This document shows, one piece after another, positions 1 through 6,794 of a stretch of 64,000 nt of DNA (positions are counted from its first letter, which is position 1; each line of letters starts with the position of its first letter). The notes beneath the pieces were generated by a model that worked only from the letters and a program-made list of their open reading frames with translations, ran no database searches and was not told the DNA's origin. The position numbers were made by a program, and so were the translations under genes. Source of the stretch: CBFFRJ01 sp051486985 (lineage in GTDB: Bacteria > Pseudomonadota > Gammaproteobacteria > Enterobacterales > Enterobacteriaceae). Where the stretch lies: the NCBI RefSeq assembly GCF_051486985.1, contig NZ_JAHVDV010000031.1, positions 1-64,000 on the forward strand. The letters run 5' to 3'.

Positions 1-87
1 GACAGTCCGGATGCCCAGCTCTTTACAGGCACGCAGAATTCGCAGGGCAATCTCGCCACGGTTTGCGATGACAATTTTTTCCAGCAT
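1..87 (-). CDS. accC: Biotin carboxylase, acetyl-CoA carboxylase subunit (5' end only)
   Basis: The first 29 codons of AccC are visible, reading leftwards out of the window (MLEKIVIANRGEIALRILRA...). This is the typical start of biotin carboxylase, with the beginning of its nucleotide-binding pre-ATP-grasp fold. AccC carboxylates biotin on AccB using ATP and bicarbonate, the first step of fatty acid synthesis in the cytoplasm. It begins 10 bp after the accB stop, the usual accBC operon arrangement. The rest of the gene lies outside the window. Confidence 0.95.
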   Translation of the reverse strand, partial: MLEKIVIANRGEIALRILRACKELGIRTV

Positions 88-97
88 CTTCGCCTCG

Positions 98-568
98 TTA
101 TTCGATGATGACCAGCGGCTCGTCGAATTCGACAGGTTGACCGCTCTCGGCAAGGATGGCTTTCACCACGCCCGCTTTATCAGCTTCGATCTGGTTCATC
201 ATTTTCATCGCTTCAACGATGCAGAGCGTGTCGCCCACGTTGACTTTCTGGCCCACTTCGCAGAATGCTTTCGCATCCGGGCTCGGGGTGCGGTAGAACG
301 TCCCGACCATCGGGGAACGGACAACATGCCCTTTAATTTCTGGGGCTTCGGGGGCTTCCATCACCGGCGTGGTCGCTGGCGCAATGGCATCGGACAGTGC
401 CGGTTGTTGAGGTGCCGGTGCCGCATAAGCCTGCTGCATCATAGGGTATGAGGGGCCTGCCGTTGCGCGGCTGATACGAACAGACTCTTCACCTTCTGAA
501 ATTTCCAGCTCGGAGATGCCTGATTTTTCAACCAGCTCAATCAATTTTCTAATTTTGTCGATATCCAT
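98..568 (-). CDS. accB: Biotin carboxyl carrier protein of acetyl-CoA carboxylase
   Basis: 156 aa, the normal length of enterobacterial AccB. It has an N-terminal MDIDKIRKLIELVEKSG segment, an Ala/Pro-rich linker (about residues 36-75), and a C-terminal biotinyl domain with the CIVEAMKMMNQ motif, whose biotinylated lysine is Lys122. It carries carboxybiotin between AccC and the carboxyltransferase AccAD. It is the first gene of the accBC operon here. In E. coli accBC is autoregulated by AccB, which fits the long untranslated leader on the right. Identification is secure. Confidence 0.97.
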   Translation of the reverse strand: MDIDKIRKLIELVEKSGISELEISEGEESVRISRATAGPSYPMMQQAYAAPAPQQPALSDAIAPATTPVMEAPEAPEIKGHVVRSPMVGTFYRTPSPDAKAFCEVGQKVNVGDTLCIVEAMKMMNQIEADKAGVVKAILAESGQPVEFDEPLVIIE

Positions 569-962
569 AAGGGTTCTCTGCAGTTCTCTTTTCTTCTGAC
601 GACGTCAGCCATTATTCAATTACGCCAGAGTGTAGAAGAGGTTAGAACAAAGCGCATCAGGAAAAAGAGGAGTGTGCAGGGACTTGAAGCAGGAATGAAA
701 TGCGAGTGTGGCAGGCTGAAACGTAGAAGCCCTGGCAGATGCCAGGGCCTGGTGTATTAAGTAAAACAAGTGGGACAATGTTGTTTGGCCCCCCGGCGCT
801 TATCTCCGGCACTCACTATATTGTGGCGTTAGCTCTGTCTGGGGTGAAGCCATAGTAGTCCATCGGATTACTCCGATCAATAACCCGAACAGGCCAGATT
901 TTCAGATTTATGATGCCGATCATAGTTTCCGAATGGCGTCAAAAAACGGTTAACATTTATGC
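569..962 (-). promoter_or_regulatory. accBC upstream/leader region
   Basis: About 390 bp with no convincing gene, lying upstream of accB on the minus strand. The E. coli accBC promoter lies roughly 300 bp upstream of accB, so a long leader is expected here. A perfect inverted repeat GCCCTGGC/GCCAGGGC (729-736 with 741-748) could form a tight hairpin in the accB leader. It has no following U-run, so it is not a standard terminator. No -35/-10 pair could be chosen with confidence. Confidence 0.5.
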
Positions 963-991
963 AAAAAAAAGCCAACCCGTAACGGGCTGGC
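963..991 (-). terminator. Rho-independent terminator after the cupin gene
   Basis: Read on the minus strand, a 9-bp stem GCCAGCCCG/CGGGTTGGC with a 3-nt loop is followed by eight Ts. It lies 150 bp downstream of the cupin stop codon. It would stop cupin transcription before it enters the accBC leader. The interval 992-1141 shows nothing else recognisable. Confidence 0.8.
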
Positions 992-1141
992 GGCAACATG
1001 CACAATACCTTTTATCCGGGAGTCGCTTAAAAAAACCGGCCCCCTTTAGCAGTGTCAGAGAGTTTGCATTCCTCATGCCTATTGAGAATAGAAAGCAAAG
1101 TAACTCCCTGCTATAAAACAAGAAAATTCCTGGCAACAGGC

Positions 1142-1654
1142 TTACAGCCACTTCTCCAGCAGCGGACCCTGCGCACCATAAACCGGATCGCTTGCAGGAA
1201 AGGGGGCGCTGGCGATAGCAGCCAGCATTGCCTGTGTGGGGGCCTCACGGCACAGGTCAAACTCCAGGTTCGGGGGATAGGCACCCACTATGGAGAAATC
1301 GGGCGTACTTCCGTGATTACAGTGCCCTGTGCCCGCGGGCAGAAGGAGCACATCTCCGGCGCTGAGCGTCAGCTCCTTCCCGCCGGGGCCGCCAAGCATC
1401 AGTCTTGCCTCGCCTGCAACACACCCCAGTACCTCATGGGCATTACTATGGTAATGGTGATAATCAAACACCCCGTCCACCCACTGTGGAGGCCAGCCGT
1501 TTGTGGTAAACAGGTGTTGCGCTGCCGCCGTGCGGTTGTGGGCAGGGAGGACCTGCCGGTAGACCAGAACGGGCAACTCAGGGTTGTTGGGCACCCATGC
1601 ATGTGGCTGAAGCATCAGCGCCTGGGTTACCGGCGTGGGGGAAACGTGGTTCAT
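1142..1654 (-). CDS. Cupin-domain protein (YjlB-like)
   Basis: 170 aa, a single cupin fold. The histidine cluster in YHHYHSNAHEVLGC (about residues 66-79) followed by GDVLLLPAGTGHCNH (about 99-113) corresponds to the two cupin metal-binding motifs, so a metal is probably bound. The overall layout resembles Bacillus YjlB-type proteins of unknown function. It stands alone on the minus strand, divergent from the pyrimidine importer operon, with its own terminator at 963-991. The substrate cannot be read from sequence; a link to the neighbouring catabolic operon is possible but unsupported. Confidence 0.8.
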   Translation of the reverse strand: MNHVSPTPVTQALMLQPHAWVPNNPELPVLVYRQVLPAHNRTAAAQHLFTTNGWPPQWVDGVFDYHHYHSNAHEVLGCVAGEARLMLGGPGGKELTLSAGDVLLLPAGTGHCNHGSTPDFSIVGAYPPNLEFDLCREAPTQAMLAAIASAPFPASDPVYGAQGPLLEKWL

Positions 1655-1741
1655 AGCCTCTCCTTAACATGCGATTTATCCTTTCAGGGTAGAAGAAGAT
1701 GGGCGCCCACGCCGGGGATAATGGTAGCGCGGGCATGCCCC

Positions 1742-1773
1742 CTGTTAACTGCCACGACGCCGACAGTTAACTG
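1742..1773. promoter_or_regulatory. Two palindromic 10-mers 22 bp apart between the cupin gene and the importer operon
   Basis: CTGTTAACTG (1742-1751) and the perfect palindrome CAGTTAACTG (1764-1773) start 22 bp apart, two helical turns. Repeated palindromes at that spacing suggest binding of a dimer pair. They lie closer to the cupin start (about 90 bp) than to the importer start. The regulator is unknown. The rest of the 1655-1960 spacer is unusually C-rich on the plus strand and shows no gene. Confidence 0.45.
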
Positions 1774-1962
1774 TCCCTCGCTCTGGCAGCCCGGAACCGT
1801 TACGCTGCACACTGCCCCCTCCCCTTACCTCTTACCCGTGTTTCCACGCACCTTCTTGCGCTGCCCCACCACCAGACAAACCTGTCGCCATTTGCACCAA
1901 AATAGCCATAAAAATTGCTTATATCGCAGCTAAATTACGTAAAATCGCTAACAAATCACCCC

Positions 1963-1978
1963 TGGCACAAAAATGGCA
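1963..1978 (+). promoter_or_regulatory. Sigma-54 promoter of the importer operon
   Basis: TGGCAC-AAAAA-TGGCA matches the sigma-54 consensus TGGCAC-N5-TTGCW, with GG (-24) and GC (-12) separated by exactly 10 bp. The predicted start is near 1989, giving a leader of about 38 nt. A TGCACCAAA half-site resembling half of an NtrC box lies at 1893-1901. The preT promoter at 6696 has the same arrangement, which makes a chance match unlikely. Confidence 0.8.
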
Positions 1979-1991
1979 TGGAGAGAATAAC

Positions 1992-2007
1992 CTAACCAGT
2001 TAGTCAA
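1992..2007. promoter_or_regulatory. RutR-like operator at the importer promoter
   Basis: CTAACCAGTTAGTCAA compared with the E. coli RutR consensus TTGACCA-nn-TGGTCAA agrees at 11 of 14 defined positions. It sits at about +4 to +19 of the predicted sigma-54 transcript, a position suited to repression. A RutR-like TetR protein is encoded in the same operon at 5908. Confidence 0.7.
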
Positions 2008-2026
2008 TAATCAGGGGTCCACGGAA

Positions 2027-2866
2027 ATGAGCCAGATAATGTACGCGCCGACGGCCGCCGTCGTTTCAATGAAACCGGCGGTCGTGACAACACGACCCGC
2101 CATCATGGTCAACCAAGCTAACGTGGTCTATCCGGCTGCGGATCAGCCGGTACATGCGCTGAAGGATATTAACCTGACGATCCGCCAGGGTGAGTTCGTT
2201 TCATTTATTGGCCCCTCAGGCTGCGGTAAAACCACCCTGCTGCGCCTCATCGCCGATCTTGAACCTATCACCTCCGGTGACGTCAGCGTGAATGAGATGT
2301 CACCCTCTGAAGCACGCAAGGCCGGGGCATACGGCTATGTTTTCCAGGCCCCCGTGCTGCTCCCCTGGCGCACCGTGCTGACCAACGTCATGCTGCCGCT
2401 GCAAATTCGGGGCGTGCCGCCGGAGCGCTGCGACGCTATCGCCCGGGAGCAACTGGCGCGGGTTGGGTTAACGGGATTTGAGAAGAAGTTTCCCTGGCAG
2501 CTTTCCGGGGGTATGCAGCAACGCGTCTCCATCGCCCGCGCGCTTGGGTTTGCACCAAAAATTCTGATGATGGATGAGCCTTTTGGCGCACTGGACGAAC
2601 TGACCCGCGACAACCTCAATCAGCAGTTGCAGCAGCTGTGGTGTCAGGAACAGCGCACCATGGTATTTGTTACCCACTCCATTTCTGAAGCGGTCTATTT
2701 GTCGACCAAAATTGTGGTGATGTCACCGCGACCGGGGCGGATCGTGAAGGTGATTGATTCGCCGCTTCCGGCAGAGCGCACGCTCGATATACGCGATACT
2801 CCCGCCTTTCTGCAGATAGCCGCAGAGGTTCGCGAGGCGCTGGTGGAGGGGCATCATGACCATTAA
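2027..2866 (+). CDS. ABC transporter ATP-binding protein (nitrate/taurine/pyrimidine type)
   Basis: 279 aa ABC ATPase that powers import together with the two following permeases. Walker A is GPSGCGKTT (residues 62-70), the Q-loop Gln about 107, the signature LSGGMQQR begins at 159, and Walker B ILMMDEP is 179-185. The fold belongs to the SsuB/TauB/NrtD/ThiZ group. An N-terminal extension of about 25 residues precedes the usual family start; ATG 2027 is kept because AGGGG lies 9 bp upstream, but Met27 (MVNQANVVYP) is possible. It is the first gene of the operon behind the sigma-54 promoter and RutR-like operator. Pyrimidine as substrate is inferred from the cluster. Confidence 0.92.
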   Translation: MSQIMYAPTAAVVSMKPAVVTTRPAIMVNQANVVYPAADQPVHALKDINLTIRQGEFVSFIGPSGCGKTTLLRLIADLEPITSGDVSVNEMSPSEARKAGAYGYVFQAPVLLPWRTVLTNVMLPLQIRGVPPERCDAIAREQLARVGLTGFEKKFPWQLSGGMQQRVSIARALGFAPKILMMDEPFGALDELTRDNLNQQLQQLWCQEQRTMVFVTHSISEAVYLSTKIVVMSPRPGRIVKVIDSPLPAERTLDIRDTPAFLQIAAEVREALVEGHHDH

Positions 2867-3740
2867 TCAACGCCTGCACTGGTATGCGCTGCCGGTCGGC
2901 ACCGTGCTGCTGGCGGCGCTACTCCTCTGGTACGTGCTGGCCTTTGCGCTCAATGCATCCGGGGTGATTGACCGTGTGCTGGCTCCCCGCGGCGCGTGGA
3001 GCAGCAGCGACCTGATATATGCCGCGCTGAACGCCAAACGCCCTCTCCTGCCCGCTCCGCATCAGGTGGTTATCGATATCTGGAGCAGCCTCTCCCGGTG
3101 GCCGCTCTCCTCCCCACGTAATCTGTTACTGCATACCTGGGTGACCACCAGCGCCGCCCTGACGGGTTTTGCGATGGGGGTGGTGTTCGGCGTGCTGCTG
3201 GCCGTGGGTATCGTGCACTCCCGTACCCTTGATAAAGCCCTGATGCCGTGGATTGTCGCCTCACAAACTATCCCGGTGCTGGCGATTGCTCCCATTGTGC
3301 TGATTATTCTCGGTAGCGTGGGGATCACCGGCATGCTGCCGAAAGCGACGATTGCTATGTATCTGTGCTTTTTTCCGGTAGCTATTGCCACTGTCCAGGG
3401 GCTGCGTTCGCCACAAAAGCTGGAGATGGAACTGATGCATACCTGGGCTGCCCGCCGCATAGATACATTCTGGATGGTGCGCCTGCCCTCCTCATTACCT
3501 TATCTCTTTCCTGCCTTTCGGGTCGCCATTGCCAGTGGACTGGTCGGCACAATGGTCGCAGAGCTGCCTACAGGCGCACAGGCGGGCCTTGGTGCGCGCC
3601 TGCTGACGGGCTCTTACTACGGTAACACCCTGCAAATCTGGTCGGCACTGGTGATGGCCTCACTGTCAGGGCTGGCGCTGACCGGACTTGTCACGCTAAC
3701 GGAGCGTCTGGTGCTTCGCCAGCGCAGGGGGAGAGGATGA
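2856..3740 (+). CDS. ABC transporter permease 1
   Basis: 294 aa inner-membrane permease of the BPD_transp_1 family, with an N-terminal membrane segment at about residues 13-33 and further hydrophobic helices. The EAA-type cytoplasmic loop near MELMHTWAARRIDTFWMVRLP contacts the ATPase. It overlaps the ATPase gene by 11 bp, indicating translational coupling. It is distinct from permease 2, so the importer probably works with a heterodimeric membrane part, as in ThiX/HMP-type and some nitrile or pyrimidine transporters. Confidence 0.9.
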   Translation: MTINQRLHWYALPVGTVLLAALLLWYVLAFALNASGVIDRVLAPRGAWSSSDLIYAALNAKRPLLPAPHQVVIDIWSSLSRWPLSSPRNLLLHTWVTTSAALTGFAMGVVFGVLLAVGIVHSRTLDKALMPWIVASQTIPVLAIAPIVLIILGSVGITGMLPKATIAMYLCFFPVAIATVQGLRSPQKLEMELMHTWAARRIDTFWMVRLPSSLPYLFPAFRVAIASGLVGTMVAELPTGAQAGLGARLLTGSYYGNTLQIWSALVMASLSGLALTGLVTLTERLVLRQRRGRG

Positions 3741-4813
3741 AAATGAAAACGAAAGCGATACCAGGTGCGGTGCTGCTGGTGGCGGCCTTTCTGCTGTCGG
3801 TGCTGGCGTTGATTGCGTTAAATCTGGCAAATCCTGCCATAACTGCCCCTTCAGTCAGCGCGCTGTTACTGATGATCAGTGCCCTTCTGGCCTGTTCGAC
3901 CCGTCCGCTACGCACCTTGTTGTTTGCCGTCACGCTTGCGGTAAGCGCCGTCTGGCTGGCCCTGCTGCCTTACCATGCCCTGAGTACCTGCGCGCTGGGG
4001 CTGCTGGCGATGGTGAGCGTGCAGCGTATGGCCCATGCCAGCGTGCCTGCCAGTGCCGTGGCCGGGTTGCTCGGCCTGTGGCTGCTGTGGTTCTGGCAGA
4101 TACTGGTGACCGGATACGCTGTTCCGCAGGTTATCTTACCGGCCCCGCTGGCTATTCTCACCGCCCTGCTGGAGAGCCTCTCTTTATTAGCCGGTGACCT
4201 GGTGCAAACCGTGCTCAAGTCAGTACTGATCGGCTATCTGGCAGGTTGCGGTTTCGGCATTGGCGTGGCGCTGTTAATTGACCGTCTGCCCTTTTTACAA
4301 CGCGGCCTGCTGCCGGTCGCCAGTCTCACCAGTACCGTTCCTCTGGTCGGCGTCGCCCCCATTGCGGTGATGTGGTTTGGCTTCGACTGGCCGTCAAAGG
4401 CTGCCGTGGTCATCCTCGTGACGTTCTTCCCGGCACTGGTCAGCACCCTGGCGGGGCTTAAAGCCAGCGGCAAGCTGGAGCAGGAGCTGATGTACTGCTA
4501 CGCAGCCACCCCACGCCAGAACCTGCTGATGCTGCGCCTGCCCGCCGCAATGCCTTTTATTTTCAGCGCGCTTAAGGTCAATGCCACGCTGGCGCTTATC
4601 ACCGCCATCGTGGCGGAGTATTTCGGCTCTCCGACTGCCGGACTGGGCTTTCGCATTTCAACAGAATCAGCACGTATGCACATGCCGGTAGTGTGGTCGG
4701 CGATTGTGGTCTCGTCGCTGGCCGGTTCACTTATTTATGCCCTGCTGGTGCGTTTAGACCAGCGGGTTAATTTCTGGCATCCCTCCCTGCGTGGGAACGC
4801 CGCGTCGACGTAA
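3737..4813 (+). CDS. ABC transporter permease 2
   Basis: 358 aa, longer than permease 1 because of an extra N-terminal hydrophobic region (about residues 10-120) that should add several membrane helices. The C-terminal two-thirds is a normal binding-protein-dependent permease domain with the EAA loop around ELMYCYAATPRQNLLMLRLP. The start overlaps the permease 1 stop by 4 bp (ATGA). It would pair with permease 1 in the inner membrane. Confidence 0.9.
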   Translation: MKMKTKAIPGAVLLVAAFLLSVLALIALNLANPAITAPSVSALLLMISALLACSTRPLRTLLFAVTLAVSAVWLALLPYHALSTCALGLLAMVSVQRMAHASVPASAVAGLLGLWLLWFWQILVTGYAVPQVILPAPLAILTALLESLSLLAGDLVQTVLKSVLIGYLAGCGFGIGVALLIDRLPFLQRGLLPVASLTSTVPLVGVAPIAVMWFGFDWPSKAAVVILVTFFPALVSTLAGLKASGKLEQELMYCYAATPRQNLLMLRLPAAMPFIFSALKVNATLALITAIVAEYFGSPTAGLGFRISTESARMHMPVVWSAIVVSSLAGSLIYALLVRLDQRVNFWHPSLRGNAAST

Positions 4814-4854
4814 ATAACAACATAGTGATGCATATTAACCCGAGGAGTTATCCA

Positions 4855-5868
4855 ATGATGAAACGTTCTGCTTTTCGCCGGGGGGTGTTGCTGGCGGCAA
4901 TGTCGGTTTTTGCGTTTTCAGCGCAGGCTGCCGAGAAAGTGACGCTGCAATTAAAATGGCTACCACAGTCGCAGTTCGCGGGCTATTACGTGGCCCAGGA
5001 AAAAGGGTTTTATAAGCAGGCAGGGCTGGATGTCACCATTAAGCCGGGGGGGACGGATATCTCCCCTGTCCAGGTCATTGCCGGTAAATCAGCTGATGTG
5101 GTGGTCAACTGGTTACCTGATGCGCTGGCCTCTCGTGAAGCAGGCGTACCGCTGGTCAATATTGCCCAGATCTACGACCGCTCCGGGATGATGCTGACCT
5201 GCAAAAAATCAAGCGGTATTAAAACCCCGGCAGATTTCAAAGGTAAAACCCTGGGCGTGTGGTACGGCGGTAATGAGTACCCGTTCTTCAACTGGATGAA
5301 CAAGCTGAATCTGAAGCCGGGTAAGGACATCACTATCCTCAAACAAGGCTTTAACGTTGATCCTTTGCTACAGGATCAGGCGGCCTGTATTTCCACCATG
5401 AATTACAACGAGTACTGGCAGTTGATCGACGCCGGACTAAAAGAGACGGATCTGATCACTTTCCCCTATGAGGATCAGGGTGTCTCGACTCTGGAAGATG
5501 GGTTGTATGTGCTGGAGTCGAACCTGAAAGATCCGGCCTTCGTTGCCAGGATGGCCAAATTCCTCAACGCCTCATTTAAGGGCTGGGACTATGCGGTGAA
5601 GCACCCGGAAGAAGCGGCAAAAATTGTGGTGGCTGAAGATGCCTCCGGGGCCGCAACAGAAGAGGTGCAGACGCGCCAGATGGAGAATGTGGCGAAGCTC
5701 ATTACCAACGCCGGTACGCCGAAAATCGGCTATCTCGATCCGACCGCTTACCACCGCACCATCGATGTTCTGCTGCACAGTGGTGGCGATACTCCGGTGA
5801 TTAAGAACGATCCCGGCGACAGTGCAATGACTCACATCGTGTGGGATGCGGCGGCAAAACTGAATTAA
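4855..5868 (+). CDS. ABC transporter substrate-binding protein, NMT1/THI5 family
   Basis: 337 aa periplasmic binding protein. The start at 4855 is chosen because GAGGAG lies 7 bp upstream and the product begins with a classical signal peptide (MMKRSAFRRGVLLAAMSVFAFSAQA, cleavage after about residue 25). The mature part begins VTLQLKWLPQSQFAGYY, the hallmark of NMT1/THI5-like proteins that bind pyrimidine-like ligands such as HMP or thiamine precursors. In this operon uracil, thymine or a dihydro/hydantoin derivative is the likely ligand; that is inference. It lies 41 bp after permease 2. Confidence 0.9.
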   Translation: MMKRSAFRRGVLLAAMSVFAFSAQAAEKVTLQLKWLPQSQFAGYYVAQEKGFYKQAGLDVTIKPGGTDISPVQVIAGKSADVVVNWLPDALASREAGVPLVNIAQIYDRSGMMLTCKKSSGIKTPADFKGKTLGVWYGGNEYPFFNWMNKLNLKPGKDITILKQGFNVDPLLQDQAACISTMNYNEYWQLIDAGLKETDLITFPYEDQGVSTLEDGLYVLESNLKDPAFVARMAKFLNASFKGWDYAVKHPEEAAKIVVAEDASGAATEEVQTRQMENVAKLITNAGTPKIGYLDPTAYHRTIDVLLHSGGDTPVIKNDPGDSAMTHIVWDAAAKLN

Positions 5869-5907
5869 TTCTCACCGCCAGGGACGGCACTTCCACCGGA
5901 GTCAGCC

Positions 5908-6561
5908 ATGCACGAAGGTTTTCTCAACGACGCGGCAAAATCACAGGATAAAGGCCGCATCCGTCAGGATAACGAAGCCATCATCCTGCCGGCCGCTGAA
6001 CGGGTATTTGCCCGCTACGGTTTTCACGGTGCCACCATGCAGCAAATTGCCGATGAGGCAGCCCTCCCCAAAGCCAATCTGCATTATTACTTCGGCAGTA
6101 AAAAGCACCTCTATCTGCGGGTGCTGGAGGGCATTCTTCATGACTGGCTGGCACCGCTTGAGGGGCTCAGCGCAAGCGCCGATCCGAAACGGGCGCTGGC
6201 GGAGTACATTAATAATAAGATGGCCTTCAGCTTTGCGCGCCCGGATGCCTCACGCCTGTTCGCCAATGAGATTTTGCAGGGCGCGCAGGTCGTTTATCCC
6301 TTGTTAACCACCCAACTGCATGACCTTGTGGCCGGGAAAGCACGCATTCTCGATACCTGGATACGACGTGGTGCATTGCAGCCGATGGACACCACCCATT
6401 TCTTTTTCACCCTCTGGTCAATGACCCAAACCTATGCCGATTTTGATATCCAGATTGCCGCCGTGCTGGGGGGTGACTCGCGATCAAAGGCTGCGCAACG
6501 CCGCGCGACGGAGCACGTTTTTAACTGTATCTGGCGTATCTGTGGTTTTGACGAGGAATAA
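5908..6561 (+). CDS. RutR-like TetR-family regulator of pyrimidine catabolism
   Basis: 217 aa. The N-terminal TetR helix-turn-helix is at about residues 24-70 (AAERVFARYGFHGATMQQIA, then ANLHYYFGSK). The C-terminal part aligns by eye with E. coli RutR: WLAPL, ASRLFANEILQGA and LWSMTQTYADF match RutR WLAPL, ASRLFCMEMLAGA and IWASTQHYADF. That last segment contributes the Trp/Gln/Tyr ligand-pocket side chains in RutR, so uracil/thymine sensing is plausible. CGGAG precedes the ATG by 6 bp. It sits at the end of the importer operon and probably represses both promoters through the dyads at 1992 and 6730. Confidence 0.88.
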   Translation: MHEGFLNDAAKSQDKGRIRQDNEAIILPAAERVFARYGFHGATMQQIADEAALPKANLHYYFGSKKHLYLRVLEGILHDWLAPLEGLSASADPKRALAEYINNKMAFSFARPDASRLFANEILQGAQVVYPLLTTQLHDLVAGKARILDTWIRRGALQPMDTTHFFFTLWSMTQTYADFDIQIAAVLGGDSRSKAAQRRATEHVFNCIWRICGFDEE

Positions 6562-6605
6562 CGCTGCCACGATAGAGCGAGAACGTAAGCAATAATGGTG
6601 CGATC

Positions 6606-6622
6606 TGCACCAAATGTGCGCA
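6606..6622. promoter_or_regulatory. NtrC-like enhancer site upstream of preT
   Basis: TGCACCAAATGTGCGCA fits the 17-bp NtrC pattern TGCAC-N7-GTGCA with one mismatch in the right half. Its centre is about 108 bp upstream of the predicted sigma-54 start at 6722, the usual distance for an enhancer-binding protein. An overlapping inverted repeat TGGTGC/GCACCA (6596-6612) flanks it. The activator's identity is inferred. Confidence 0.55.
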
Positions 6623-6695
6623 AGAAATCGAAAAAAATCGTTAATCAACAGGGTATTTATCGTCATCACGGGCGCAGAACGTGCCCATCCAGAAA

Positions 6696-6711
6696 TGGCA
6701 CGTAAATAGCA
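6696..6711 (+). promoter_or_regulatory. Sigma-54 promoter of preTA-hydA
   Basis: TGGCAC-GTAAA-TAGCA matches TGGCAC-N5-TTGCW with a single change; GG and GC are exactly 10 bp apart. The predicted start is about 6722, 73 nt before the preT ATG. It mirrors the promoter at 1963. Confidence 0.8.
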
Positions 6712-6729
6712 AGGTTATTCGTGAAGAAC

Positions 6730-6745
6730 TTAACCATTTGGTCAG
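6730..6745. promoter_or_regulatory. RutR-like operator at the preT promoter
   Basis: TTAACCATTTGGTCAG agrees with the RutR consensus TTGACCA-nn-TGGTCAA at 12 of 14 defined positions. It lies at about +9 to +24 of the predicted transcript, so bound repressor would block early elongation or promoter clearance. Confidence 0.75.
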
Positions 6746-6794
6746 GTTGTTGACGACAGGGAGCGATAACCCTGCCAACTATTCAGGAGAAGCC

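Noticed and set aside
1052..1933. 293-codon plus-strand open frame opposite the cupin gene
   Set aside because: It is the antisense shadow of a clear cupin gene and extends into a low-complexity C-rich spacer, with no ribosome site or domain.
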